Shown here: positions 1 through 6,356 of the stretch, one piece after another
Position numbering within the stretch: the stretch's first letter is position 1
Layout of the letters: the number at the start of each line of letters is the position of its first letter
Source: JAFCBV01 sp965370715
Lineage (GTDB): Archaea > EX4484-52 > B79-G9
Direction: 5' to 3'
DNA: 8,005 nt
Assembly: GCA_965370715.1 (NCBI GenBank)
Contig: CBDUVQ010000042.1
Span: 1-8,005, forward strand
Made by a program: the position numbers and the translations under genes
Notes under the pieces: model-generated
The model's database searches: none
Seen by the model: the letters and a program-made list of their open reading frames with translations, nothing else
What the model was told of the DNA's origin: nothing

Positions 1-668
1 TTGTGTTTGACACAAAAGATGCAATGGGAATGAACATGGCTGTTGTCGCGTGCGACAAGGTCGTAACAGAGCTTATAGAAAAAGAGACAAAAGTAAAATG
101 CATTGCACTTTCAGGAAACATGTGCACTGACAAGAAGCCGTCCTTCATGAATTATGTCAATGGGCGCGGCAAAAGAGTACATGCAGAAGCTGTTCTAAAG
201 AGAAACATTATAGAAAAGATTCTTAAGGCAAAGCCAGAGGAGATAGTTGAAGTCAATTACCGAAAGAACATGATTGGCTCGGCAATGGCAGGGAGCCTGG
301 GATTCAATGCACACTTTGCAAACATGGTTGCTGCACTATATATCGCAACAGGGCAGGACCCTGCGCACGTTGTCGGCGGCTCAATGGGAATGACAACTGC
401 TGAAATGGATGGCAAAGACCTTTACATATCTGTTTACATGCCAAATGTCAATGTCGGCACAGTCGGCGGGGGCACATGCCTTGCAACGCAGAAGGAGGCG
501 CTCGAAATGCTTGGTGTTTCTGGCGCAGGAAAAACTCCTGGTGACAATGCCATGAAACTTGCAGAAATAGTCGGAGCAACAGTCCTTGCAGGAGAGTTGT
601 CTGTTCTGGGCGCGCTCGCTACAGGGGATTTGGCTAGGGCGCATGTGCAATTGGGGAGAGGAAAATAA
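1..668 (+). CDS. hmgA: 3-hydroxy-3-methylglutaryl-CoA reductase (class I), C-terminal part, 5' end cut by window
   Basis: Reduces HMG-CoA to mevalonate with NADPH, the committed step of the mevalonate route to archaeal isoprenoid lipids. The reading frame is open from the left edge, so the first visible GTG (3-5) is an internal codon and about half of the usual ~400 residues is missing. What remains contains the DAMGMNM cofactor-binding segment, the SGNMCTDKKP segment with the catalytic lysine (codon 132-134), the GQD segment with the catalytic aspartate (351-359), and a C-terminal RAHVQLGRG with the catalytic histidine (codon 642-644), matching archaeal class I enzymes. No membrane segment is seen in this part. 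The TAA stop shares one base with the gltX ATG (TAATG), so the two genes are probably co-transcribed and translationally coupled. Identity is very secure. Confidence 0.95.
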   Translation, partial: VFDTKDAMGMNMAVVACDKVVTELIEKETKVKCIALSGNMCTDKKPSFMNYVNGRGKRVHAEAVLKRNIIEKILKAKPEEIVEVNYRKNMIGSAMAGSLGFNAHFANMVAALYIATGQDPAHVVGGSMGMTTAEMDGKDLYISVYMPNVNVGTVGGGTCLATQKEALEMLGVSGAGKTPGDNAMKLAEIVGATVLAGELSVLGALATGDLARAHVQLGRGK

Positions 669-2335
669 TGTCATCTTCCCTTGAATCAGAACTAAAAAAA
701 CTCGCGCTCATAAACGCCGCGCAATACGAAGGAAAAACGAACGCAAAAGCGGTTTTCGGCAGGGCAATGGGCACTGTCCCTGAAGCAAAGAAAGACCCGA
801 AAAAAACGCGCGAGCTTTCTGAAAAAATCGCAAATGAAATCAACAGTCTTTCAGTTGATGAACAGCAAAAAGAAATGTCGCGCCTGAAAATAGAAGTGCC
901 AAAACAAGTAAAGGAAGAGCGCCGGACAGAGCTTCCGCCGCTTAGAGACGTAACCGGAAAGATTGTCACGCGCTTTGCCCCGGAGCCAAACGGGCTCATC
1001 CACTTTGGGCACCTTAAAGCTGCTGTGATGTCAAATTTCTATGCAAAAATGTACAAGGGCAAGTCAATTCTTCGTTTTGACGACACAAACCCGCGCAAGG
1101 AAAAAAAGGAATTCTATGGCGCAATAAAAAAAGACCTTGATGCAATGGGCTTCAAATGGGATGTTATCACAAACACAACCGACCACTTTGAAGACATTTA
1201 CACTGCAGCGGAAAAGATGATTTCCAAGGGCCTGTTCTATGTCTGCACATGCCCGCAGGAAAAAATAAAGGAAAACAGGGAAAAATCCATTGAGTGCTCA
1301 TGCAGGAACAAAAGCACTGGTGATGTGCTCGCGCTCTGGAAAAAGATGCAGAAAGACATGGAAGAAGGCGTAGCGTGTGTGCGCCTGAAAATAGATATGA
1401 AAAGCAGAAACCCGGTTCTTCGCGACCCGACAATGCTTCGCATAGTTGACTTTGAGCACCCCATCACAAAAAACAAGTACCGCGTTTTCCCGCTATATAA
1501 TTTCAGCACAGTCATCTGCGACCACAAACTTGGAGTCACATATATCTTTCGCGACAAGGGATTTGAGAACGATGCAATGATACAAAACCAGCTTTACACG
1601 CATCTTGGCTGGAAAGCGCCTGAAGCCAGCCAGTTCGGGCGCCTGAAGACAATGGCAGGCATACCTCTTTCAAAAAGAAAACAAAGAGAGCTTGTTGAGA
1701 ACGGAAAACTTTCCAGTCTGGAGGACCTTCAAATTCCGACACCAAGAAACTTTTTGAAACGCGGCTTTCTTCCTAAAGCCCTCATACAGGTCATGATTGC
1801 AATCGGACCAAGCAAGTCAGACATAGATGTGTCTGAAGACATGCTTGCGAGCTTCAACCGCAAGCTTGTAGATACAGAGGCAAACAGGTATTTTTTTGTG
1901 CCAGAGCCTATTTTGATGAATATTTCCGGAGCCCCTGAAACTGTTGCCCACCCCCTGCTTCATCCGAACCATCCTGAGCGTGGAAAAAGAAGCCTGAAAA
2001 GCACTGGAAAGGTCTTTGTTTCAAAAAACGACATTGAGCATTTAAAAAAGTCAAAACAAGTGCGCTTAAAAGACCTGTATAATGTTGAAATTACACGCAT
2101 TGGAAATGAAATATCTGCAAAATACGCTGGAGGAGACGTCAAAAGCATACAAAAAATACAGTGGGTGCCTTTTGAGGATAACACAAAAGTGATGCTCATA
2201 ATGCCCAAAGGCAATCGTATTGATGGACTTGCTGAGAAAGGCATGAACAAAGGCATGATCCAGTTCGAGCGCGTGGGGTTCGCGCGTGTTGTAAAAGAAG
2301 CAGGAAAATTCAGGGCATACTTTACCCACCCCTGA
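668..2335 (+). CDS. gltX: Glutamyl-tRNA synthetase, archaeal type
   Basis: Class Ic aminoacyl-tRNA synthetase that charges glutamate to tRNA-Glu. Archaeal members are usually non-discriminating and also charge tRNA-Gln for later amidation, which is family knowledge. The 555-residue protein has an N-terminal extension of about 95 residues typical of archaeal GluRS, then FAPEPNGLIHFGHLKAA with the HIGH-like motif HFGH (residues 112-115), RFDDTNP (136-142), a Cys pair set C193/C195/C210/C212 that could bind zinc, and a KMSKS-like IPLSKRKQ (332-339). The C-terminal ~160 residues form the beta-barrel anticodon-binding part of the GlnRS-like branch. The segment usually reading HVLRGKD in relatives reads YIFRDKG here (292-298), a local divergence. 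The ATG overlaps the HMG-CoA reductase stop and has a purine-rich GGGGAGAGG upstream. Start, length and frame all agree. Confidence 0.96.
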   Translation: MSSSLESELKKLALINAAQYEGKTNAKAVFGRAMGTVPEAKKDPKKTRELSEKIANEINSLSVDEQQKEMSRLKIEVPKQVKEERRTELPPLRDVTGKIVTRFAPEPNGLIHFGHLKAAVMSNFYAKMYKGKSILRFDDTNPRKEKKEFYGAIKKDLDAMGFKWDVITNTTDHFEDIYTAAEKMISKGLFYVCTCPQEKIKENREKSIECSCRNKSTGDVLALWKKMQKDMEEGVACVRLKIDMKSRNPVLRDPTMLRIVDFEHPITKNKYRVFPLYNFSTVICDHKLGVTYIFRDKGFENDAMIQNQLYTHLGWKAPEASQFGRLKTMAGIPLSKRKQRELVENGKLSSLEDLQIPTPRNFLKRGFLPKALIQVMIAIGPSKSDIDVSEDMLASFNRKLVDTEANRYFFVPEPILMNISGAPETVAHPLLHPNHPERGKRSLKSTGKVFVSKNDIEHLKKSKQVRLKDLYNVEITRIGNEISAKYAGGDVKSIQKIQWVPFEDNTKVMLIMPKGNRIDGLAEKGMNKGMIQFERVGFARVVKEAGKFRAYFTHP

Positions 2336-2339
2336 AAAA

Positions 2340-2348
2340 CTTAATAAA
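2340..2348 (+). promoter_or_regulatory. Possible TATA box for the 2381 gene
   Basis: CTTAATAAA lies directly after the gltX stop, preceded by an A-run that could act as a BRE. A start site about 25 bases downstream would fall near 2367-2370, just before the AGGTG ribosome binding site. A second AT-rich stretch at 2357-2364 is too close to the start codon to serve. Judged by eye only. Confidence 0.4.
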
Positions 2349-2370
2349 CTACCGAAAATATAATACTATG

Positions 2371-2375
2371 AGGTG
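2371..2375 (+). promoter_or_regulatory. Shine-Dalgarno AGGTG deciding a GTG start
   Basis: AGGTG matches the archaeal anti-SD sequence (GGAGGTGATC core) and sits five bases before the GTG at 2381. It supports GTG rather than a later ATG as the start of the downstream small gene. Confidence 0.65.
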
Positions 2376-2380
2376 TTTGT

Positions 2381-2899
2381 GTGTTAGGTATTCTAAAAAA
2401 GAAGCAGCCTGAAAAGGAAAAGGAAAAAGAGCCTCCAAAAGAGGAAATGCCTCTTGAAGAAAAAGCTCCCGAAACACCAAAGGAAGAAATTATCAAAGCT
2501 CCTGAAGTCCGGGATCAGGCGCCAACTCCTGTAAAACAGGAACCTGAACCGCCGTTTGCATCATGGAATGATGACATTTCTGATGAAGAGTTGCCTATGC
2601 CTCCGCCGTTTATGAGCCAAAAAGCCCCTGAAACACCTGTTCCAAAAGCACCTGTAGAAAACAAACCATTCATGCAATCAAATATTAAAGGGCCTGTGTT
2701 CCTGAGCCTCAGCAAATACCATGAAGTGAAGTCAATGCTTTTTGACCTGAAAAAATCTTCTGCAGAGCTTAGAGACATACTTGCAGGCCTTAAGAAAAAC
2801 AGGGATGGCGGAACACAACTTCTTGAGCAGAGTGTTGAAAGGCTCTCGACAATTGAGAATCGCCTTGAAGAAATAAGCGCAACACTTCGGGCAGGGTAA
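2381..2899 (+). CDS. Hypothetical Pro/Glu/Lys-rich protein with C-terminal coiled coil
   Basis: Unrecognised function. The 172-residue protein begins with a lysine-rich stretch, then about 90 residues of low-complexity sequence rich in P, E and K (residues 8-98), which looks disordered. A conserved-looking segment follows (GPVFLSLSKYHEV, 104-116) and then a predicted helical coiled coil to the end (about 117-170, repeated L/I spacing). The design of a disordered tether plus a short coiled-coil domain is common among small proteins of DPANN archaea, where it may serve in protein assembly or membrane-proximal scaffolding; that role is a guess. There is no signal peptide or membrane helix. The GTG start is supported by AGGTG five bases upstream. 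It ends 11 bases before the convergent dihydrouridine synthase stop. Confidence 0.8.
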   Translation: MLGILKKKQPEKEKEKEPPKEEMPLEEKAPETPKEEIIKAPEVRDQAPTPVKQEPEPPFASWNDDISDEELPMPPPFMSQKAPETPVPKAPVENKPFMQSNIKGPVFLSLSKYHEVKSMLFDLKKSSAELRDILAGLKKNRDGGTQLLEQSVERLSTIENRLEEISATLRAG

Positions 2900-2910
2900 A
2901 CCTGGCTATT

Positions 2911-3858
2911 CTAGTGTTTTGTGCTTAATACATCCATCAGTTCTTTCTCGTTTTTTGCATCCTGTATTTTTACCCTTAAACTTCTGGTGCCGGGCGCTGC
3001 CACAGAGAACCAAATTGCCTGGGTCTTTATCACTTTAAAATTCCACGAGGGATTGTACTTCTTGTAATATTCTACAAACTTTGAGAATGCCTGCATGCGC
3101 TCTGCAAGCGAGTGTTCTTTTGGGGGGGCTTTTCCTGAGAGCGCGAGTTTTGCATCGCGGAATATGAATGGGTTGCCGATTGCACCGCGCCCTATCATTA
3201 CGCCGTCGCAGCCGGTCTCATTAAACATGCGCACTGTGTCTTCGGCTGAAAACACATCCCCGTTTGCAATCACAGGAATATTTGCCGCTTCTTTCACTTT
3301 TTTTATCATTCCCCAGTCTGCCTTGTCAACATAATTATGCATTACAAAGCGCCCGTGTATTGATATTGCATCGATTCCTGCATCCTCGCACAGTTTGAGT
3401 GTCTCAAAAATCTCAGGGCTTTTTCTGTTGCTTCCAAGGCGAACCTTCACAGTGAGTGGCTTGTCTGTAAACCCGCGCAATTTGGATACTATTTTGCCAA
3501 GCTTGTCCGGGTTGGATGAAAGCCACCCACCCCACTGCATTTTTATGTAGTTTCTCTTTGAGCATCCGGCATTCAGGTCAATTGTGTCTACTTTGTCGCC
3601 TATTGCATCAATTAATTGGCGAAGATTCTCTGGCTCGTCCCCGATTACCTGCGCGCCCACAGGGCGCTCGTTTGGCAGAAAGTCATCAAAATTAGCTCTA
3701 TCCATGCGAAACTTTGCCTCCTCAAGCTTGGGAGAATAAACAAGCCCTGCGCCAAAGTCTTTGCAAAGCAGGCGAAATGCATTGCATGTAACGTCGCACA
3801 TAGGAGCCAGAATGAGCGGTGTTTCAATTTTCAATTTTCCAATCTTAAGGGGTTTCAT
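2911..3858 (-). CDS. dus: tRNA-dihydrouridine synthase
   Basis: Flavoenzyme that reduces specific uridines in the tRNA D-loop to dihydrouridine with NADPH. The 315-residue protein is a TIM barrel. Visible in order are the N-terminal APM motif (18-20), NAGC with the presumed catalytic cysteine (C99), VKVR (137-140), SIHGR (166-170), NGD (199-201) and the phosphate/FMN-binding GVMIGRGAIGNPF (219-231), followed by the helical tRNA-binding C-terminal domain. The usual NxGCP reads NAGCS here. The frame is open to 3924, but that longer start would overlap taw1 and add a non-conserved tail. The ATG at 3858 gives the expected start just before LKIGKLKIETPLILAPM and lies four bases after the taw1 stop, with GTGAT as a weak SD. 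It forms an operon with taw1, both acting on tRNA. Confidence 0.93.
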   Translation of the reverse strand: MKPLKIGKLKIETPLILAPMCDVTCNAFRLLCKDFGAGLVYSPKLEEAKFRMDRANFDDFLPNERPVGAQVIGDEPENLRQLIDAIGDKVDTIDLNAGCSKRNYIKMQWGGWLSSNPDKLGKIVSKLRGFTDKPLTVKVRLGSNRKSPEIFETLKLCEDAGIDAISIHGRFVMHNYVDKADWGMIKKVKEAANIPVIANGDVFSAEDTVRMFNETGCDGVMIGRGAIGNPFIFRDAKLALSGKAPPKEHSLAERMQAFSKFVEYYKKYNPSWNFKVIKTQAIWFSVAAPGTRSLRVKIQDAKNEKELMDVLSTKH

Positions 3859-3862
3859 GGAA

Positions 3863-4792
3863 TCACTTTTTTGACAAAAGAACAACACGGCTTCGCTCGT
3901 CTTCGTCTTTGAATTCATAACCAAGATGCTGGTTCAGCCTTTTTGCGAACTCCTGTATTTCACTGTGGCGCGGCATTGCTTCAATCGGCAGGCGGTATAC
4001 TGAAAAGCCCACATGCATGTATGCCTTGACCTCGACAAAGTCAGGCTGTGCCCTTTTGATTAGTTCTGAATACTCTTTCTCGTGCGAGTCATTCATGCCA
4101 CGAAGGATTGTCAGGCGCACTGCTTTTTTGCATGAAAATTTGGGCAGAATATCTATTGTCTTATTCAGGCGCTCCCAGAAGTCTGGGAACTGGGGCACAT
4201 CAAGCTTTTTGTACAGCTCCTTTGTCGGAGCGTCAATAGAAAGATAAAGTTGGCTTGGCTCGCTTGAAAGTGCCTCAAGCTTTTCCGGGAACTGCCCGTT
4301 TGTGACCAAAAACACGCTCATATTGCGCTTTTTGAACTCGTCTATAAGCCCTGAGAGCTTTGAATACGCAGTTGGCTCGCCTGTAAGGGATATAGCGGCA
4401 TTGCTTGGATTTTGCGCCTCTTTCCATTTCTCTTTGTCGACCCCTTTGAAGCCATTGAAGCCGGAAATCAGCTTTCTTTGAGCAATAATAGCCTTCTCTA
4501 CAATCTCTTTTGGCTCGTCCTCCTGTACCTCGTCCATAGAGTTTGCAACGGTCTTGTCTGTCGCGCGCCAGCAGTATATGCAGCGATTCGGACAGAAGTA
4601 CGCCGCAGGAGTCATCTGAAGGCAACGGTGGCTCTCTATGCCGTGAATATCCTTATAGAACTTCTCTTTATAGCACACACCCTCGCCGCGCAAAGACTTT
4701 TTCGCCCACTCGCATACTTTTACAGCGGAGTGCTCACCCACAAGGCCATAGCCCTGCTTTTTCATGAGGAGTTTGTGTTCTTGAGGAATCAT
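3863..4792 (-). CDS. taw1: 4-demethylwyosine synthase (radical SAM Taw1/TYW1)
   Basis: Condenses pyruvate with N1-methylguanosine-37 of tRNA-Phe to form the tricyclic imG-14 (4-demethylwyosine), the first step of archaeal wyosine synthesis. Numbering from the chosen start, the radical-SAM motif CPNRCIYC supplies C67, C71 and C74. C27, C40 and C57 match the second 4Fe-4S cluster ligands of the family. SHRCLQMTP, SLTGEPTAY, VTNGQ and SIDAPT are also typical. The frame is open to an ATG at 4825, but I prefer the ATG at 4792 (309 residues, MIPQEHK). From memory, methanogen homologues begin similarly (MIPEE); the cysteine positions then fall about one residue from the methanogen enzyme; a TATA-like box lies about 24 bases upstream; and similarity to the orphan copy at 7511-7566 ends two bases before this ATG. 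Compared with relatives, four residues are inserted between C40 and C57. Confidence 0.95.
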   Translation of the reverse strand: MIPQEHKLLMKKQGYGLVGEHSAVKVCEWAKKSLRGEGVCYKEKFYKDIHGIESHRCLQMTPAAYFCPNRCIYCWRATDKTVANSMDEVQEDEPKEIVEKAIIAQRKLISGFNGFKGVDKEKWKEAQNPSNAAISLTGEPTAYSKLSGLIDEFKKRNMSVFLVTNGQFPEKLEALSSEPSQLYLSIDAPTKELYKKLDVPQFPDFWERLNKTIDILPKFSCKKAVRLTILRGMNDSHEKEYSELIKRAQPDFVEVKAYMHVGFSVYRLPIEAMPRHSEIQEFAKRLNQHLGYEFKDEDERSRVVLLSKK

Positions 4793-4794
4793 AG
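4739..4794 (-). repeat. Direct repeat, copy 1: 5' end of taw1
   Basis: These 56 bases (taw1 codons 1-18 plus two bases upstream) match 7511-7566 at 47 positions without gaps and in the same orientation. The encoded peptides differ at 3 of 18 residues. The two copies bracket the AT-rich accessory block. Confidence 0.85.
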
Positions 4795-4811
4795 AATATG
4801 TAAGAGGGGAA

Positions 4812-4820
4812 TACTTAAAT
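4812..4820 (-). promoter_or_regulatory. TATA-like box for taw1-dus, implying a leaderless start at 4792
   Basis: On the minus strand this reads ATTTAAGTA, centred about 24 bases before the ATG at 4792. That spacing would put transcription initiation at or next to the start codon. If the longer start at 4825 were used, the box would lie inside the coding sequence. Confidence 0.5.
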
Positions 4821-4860
4821 TTCATGCTACAGAAAGTTAAATGAGAATCAGGGCTTTCAA

Positions 4861-5370
4861 TTATTTCTTTTGAAGTTTTTCTTCTAATTCTTTAATCTTT
4901 TTCTTTAATTCAATCATTCTTAATTCTCTTCCTATTGCAAGCTTGTTGAATTTTTCAAGTTCTTCGGTTCTTTCTTTGAGTATTTTTTCATCTTTCTTAT
5001 TTTGTGTTACATCTACAAAAGACTCAATTCCGCCAATTATTGTTTCGTCATCATCCAGCAGATAATCCACATTCTTTGACACTATAAAATTTTTTTTGTT
5101 TGGTAGTGTAATTGAGCATTCTTTTCCGAAAATTGGCTTTTTCACATCCTTTGCATACAGACCGCATTTTTCAATACATGCAGGGCACTTCCAGATTTCC
5201 GTACATCTTTTACCTAATACATCTTTTGCTTTAAGCCCGCTTAGTTTTTCTGCGCCTATGCTCCACGAAGTGATTTTTTGTTTTAAATCTACAGTCAGGA
5301 TGCCAATTGGTATTGCTTTATATATGTTCTCCAATTTTACGTTTTCTTTCTCTTTTTTGAGATTAAACAT
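4861..5370 (-). CDS. Single-domain PAS protein with cysteine cluster and C-terminal coiled coil
   Basis: Probable intracellular sensor or adaptor. Residues about 10-125 form a PAS fold: an N-terminal helix, the AIPIGILTVDLKQKITSWS strand pair, GAEKLSGLKAKDVLGK, and the closing IIGGIESFVDVTQ strand. Between the PAS helix and the beta sheet are four close cysteines, C56, C62, C65 and C69 (spaced 6, 3 and 4), with another at C85. They could bind iron-sulfur, zinc or heme, or respond to redox state. Residues 126-169 are a coiled coil of the kind that usually links PAS to a histidine kinase (KLAIGRELRMIELKKKIKELEEKL), but translation ends there, so no kinase, GGDEF or HTH output is present. It must act through a partner, by dimerising, or be a remnant. 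It is AT-rich like the cassette upstream. A TATA box at 5421-5430 suggests its own promoter. Confidence 0.88.
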   Translation of the reverse strand: MFNLKKEKENVKLENIYKAIPIGILTVDLKQKITSWSIGAEKLSGLKAKDVLGKRCTEIWKCPACIEKCGLYAKDVKKPIFGKECSITLPNKKNFIVSKNVDYLLDDDETIIGGIESFVDVTQNKKDEKILKERTEELEKFNKLAIGRELRMIELKKKIKELEEKLQKK

Positions 5371-5420
5371 AATTTATCATCTACTCTGGAATTAGTTTAC
5401 CCTTAATTTGGAATTGGTGG

Positions 5421-5430
5421 TTTATATATG
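5421..5430 (-). promoter_or_regulatory. TATA box upstream of the PAS gene
   Basis: CATATATAAA on the minus strand is a good archaeal TATA box. Its centre is about 55 bases from the ATG at 5370, giving an expected leader of about 30 bases. No convincing SD is seen just before the ATG. It indicates that the PAS gene is transcribed apart from the upstream cassette. Confidence 0.5.
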
Positions 5431-5456
5431 ACTTTTTTTAAAGAACCTTTTGAAGC

Positions 5457-5475
5457 ATCTTGGTTTAAACAAGAT
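5457..5475. repeat. Inverted repeat between the cassette and the PAS gene
   Basis: Six-base arms ATCTTG and CAAGAT flank a 7-base loop, GTTTAAA. It lies 51 bases past the stop of the 81-residue gene and about 30 bases upstream of the PAS TATA box. It could be an operator for the PAS gene or a weak terminator for the cassette. There is no T-run immediately downstream on the minus strand, so a terminator is not favoured. Confidence 0.35.
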
Positions 5476-5525
5476 TCATAAAAGCATTAACCAGAAGAGG
5501 TTTCATGATATTTTGCGCGAAAGCC

Positions 5526-5771
5526 TCACTTTCCGGGCAAAAACTGATCCTGACTGCGCACTTTTAGTTTGTATTTTCCATTGCTTGTTTTTTCAATTTT
5601 CTTGCTTTTTATCAATAAATTTAGAAAATGGTTTAGCAATAAGTTATTCAACTCTGTCTTTTTTAATAAATCTTCTTCAGATAGTTCTTCCTTAGACAAT
5701 TCATAATATATCACAAGATATGGGAATGTTTCCTGTTTAAAGTCCTTTAGAATCTTATTGTATATTGGCAC
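5526..5771 (-). CDS. Small winged-helix-like protein, third gene of the cassette
   Basis: Unrecognised 81-residue protein, rich in K, E and L. The pattern fits a small winged helix: a first helix (about 14-26), a second after SEED (31-39), a recognition-type helix (41-57, LNNLLLNHFLNLLIKSKK) and a beta wing (IEKTSNGKYKL, 59-69). The start is GTG at 5771; no ATG is available. It lies 18 bases after the TAG stop of the nucleotidyltransferase gene and in the same frame, so its six upstream codons run directly from that TAG. The purine-rich AGGAAAGAG overlapping the TAG could be a ribosome binding site, although it sits rather far from the GTG. It may be a DNA-binding partner of the cassette or a C-terminal module separated by the stop. 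Coding status is fairly likely from composition, function unknown. Confidence 0.6.
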   Translation of the reverse strand: MPIYNKILKDFKQETFPYLVIYYELSKEELSEEDLLKKTELNNLLLNHFLNLLIKSKKIEKTSNGKYKLKVRSQDQFLPGK

Positions 5772-5789
5772 CTGAATGCGCTCTCTTTC

Positions 5790-6356
5790 CTACATATCTT
5801 CGATGCGGGCCAATAAATGGGATTTCCAGACATTGGCTGGATTATCTTTGCATTGATCTGTTATCTCATCGTAAATCGTATCCCAGTTTATCCCTGTCTT
5901 AAAAAGTGCTACACAGTCTTCATAATCACCTGCTCTTAAAAATACTGATTTTAATAGAAATATATCTTCGGACGACAGCACATTCACCCATAGGTTGCTA
6001 TGCTGGCTTTTGATTTTTGAACGAGATATCATATTTTTTGAAAACGCAAGCTTGCCGCAAATGATTTTTAGAAATACATCGAACCTTTCGCTTTTCCGGT
6101 TATAAATGCCTTCTAACTGAAGGTTCTTATATTCTTCTGTAAGTGGTATGGAGTCAAATCCTAATATTTTCAGTGCGTGTACAAAGGATTTTAATTCTTC
6201 TTCAGTCTCAAGAACAACATCAATGTCTTTAGTGGCGTCTTTTAGGCCTGTGAACATTAGTGCGGCTCCGCCAAAGACATACATATTAACTTTTTTGTCC
6301 AAGCCATTTCCAATTTCATCAAAAAGAGTGTCCAGAGTTTTAGTGTTTGATATCAT
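5790..6356 (-). CDS. Nucleotidyltransferase-fold protein, AbiEii/DUF6036-like, putative toxin
   Basis: The 188-residue protein has the hallmarks of a DNA polymerase beta-type nucleotidyltransferase fold. It shows VFGGAALMFTG (GG at 29-30), DID (44-46) 14 residues later, a third acidic strand RFDVFL (D93), and the C-terminal lysine/aspartate signature of this group, LSSEDIFLLKSVFLRAGDYEDC (K136, D144, D147). All three metal-binding acidic residues are present, so it should be active. Related proteins include AbiEii toxins of type IV toxin-antitoxin systems, which modify RNA or nucleotides, and the DUF6036 group of unknown substrate. The ATG at 6356 lies inside the end of the regulator gene, overlapping by 17 bases, with GGATGGAG just upstream; the two should be translationally coupled. 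The fold is confident; the toxin role is inference from gene order. Confidence 0.85.
   Translation of the reverse strand: MISNTKTLDTLFDEIGNGLDKKVNMYVFGGAALMFTGLKDATKDIDVVLETEEELKSFVHALKILGFDSIPLTEEYKNLQLEGIYNRKSERFDVFLKIICGKLAFSKNMISRSKIKSQHSNLWVNVLSSEDIFLLKSVFLRAGDYEDCVALFKTGINWDTIYDEITDQCKDNPANVWKSHLLARIEDM

Noticed and set aside
3859..3924. Longer start for the dihydrouridine synthase at 3924.
   Set aside because: It would overlap the end of taw1 by over 60 bases and add 22 residues before the normal family start; the ATG at 3858 follows the taw1 stop by four bases.
4027..4592. Twelve-base matches of taw1 interior (GACCTCGACAAA near 4029; AGCGATTCGGAC near 4582) to 7791 and 7641, suggesting more taw1 debris on the right.
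   Set aside because: The order is not colinear with the orphan 5' fragment, no neighbouring similarity or reading-frame continuity is seen, and one or two such 12-base matches are expected by chance in 8 kb.
5450..5695. Plus-strand open frame of 81 codons opposite the third cassette gene.
   Set aside because: Its peptide is rich in F, C and S as expected for antisense of a K/E/L-rich gene, it has no ribosome binding site, and the minus-strand gene fits the operon better.
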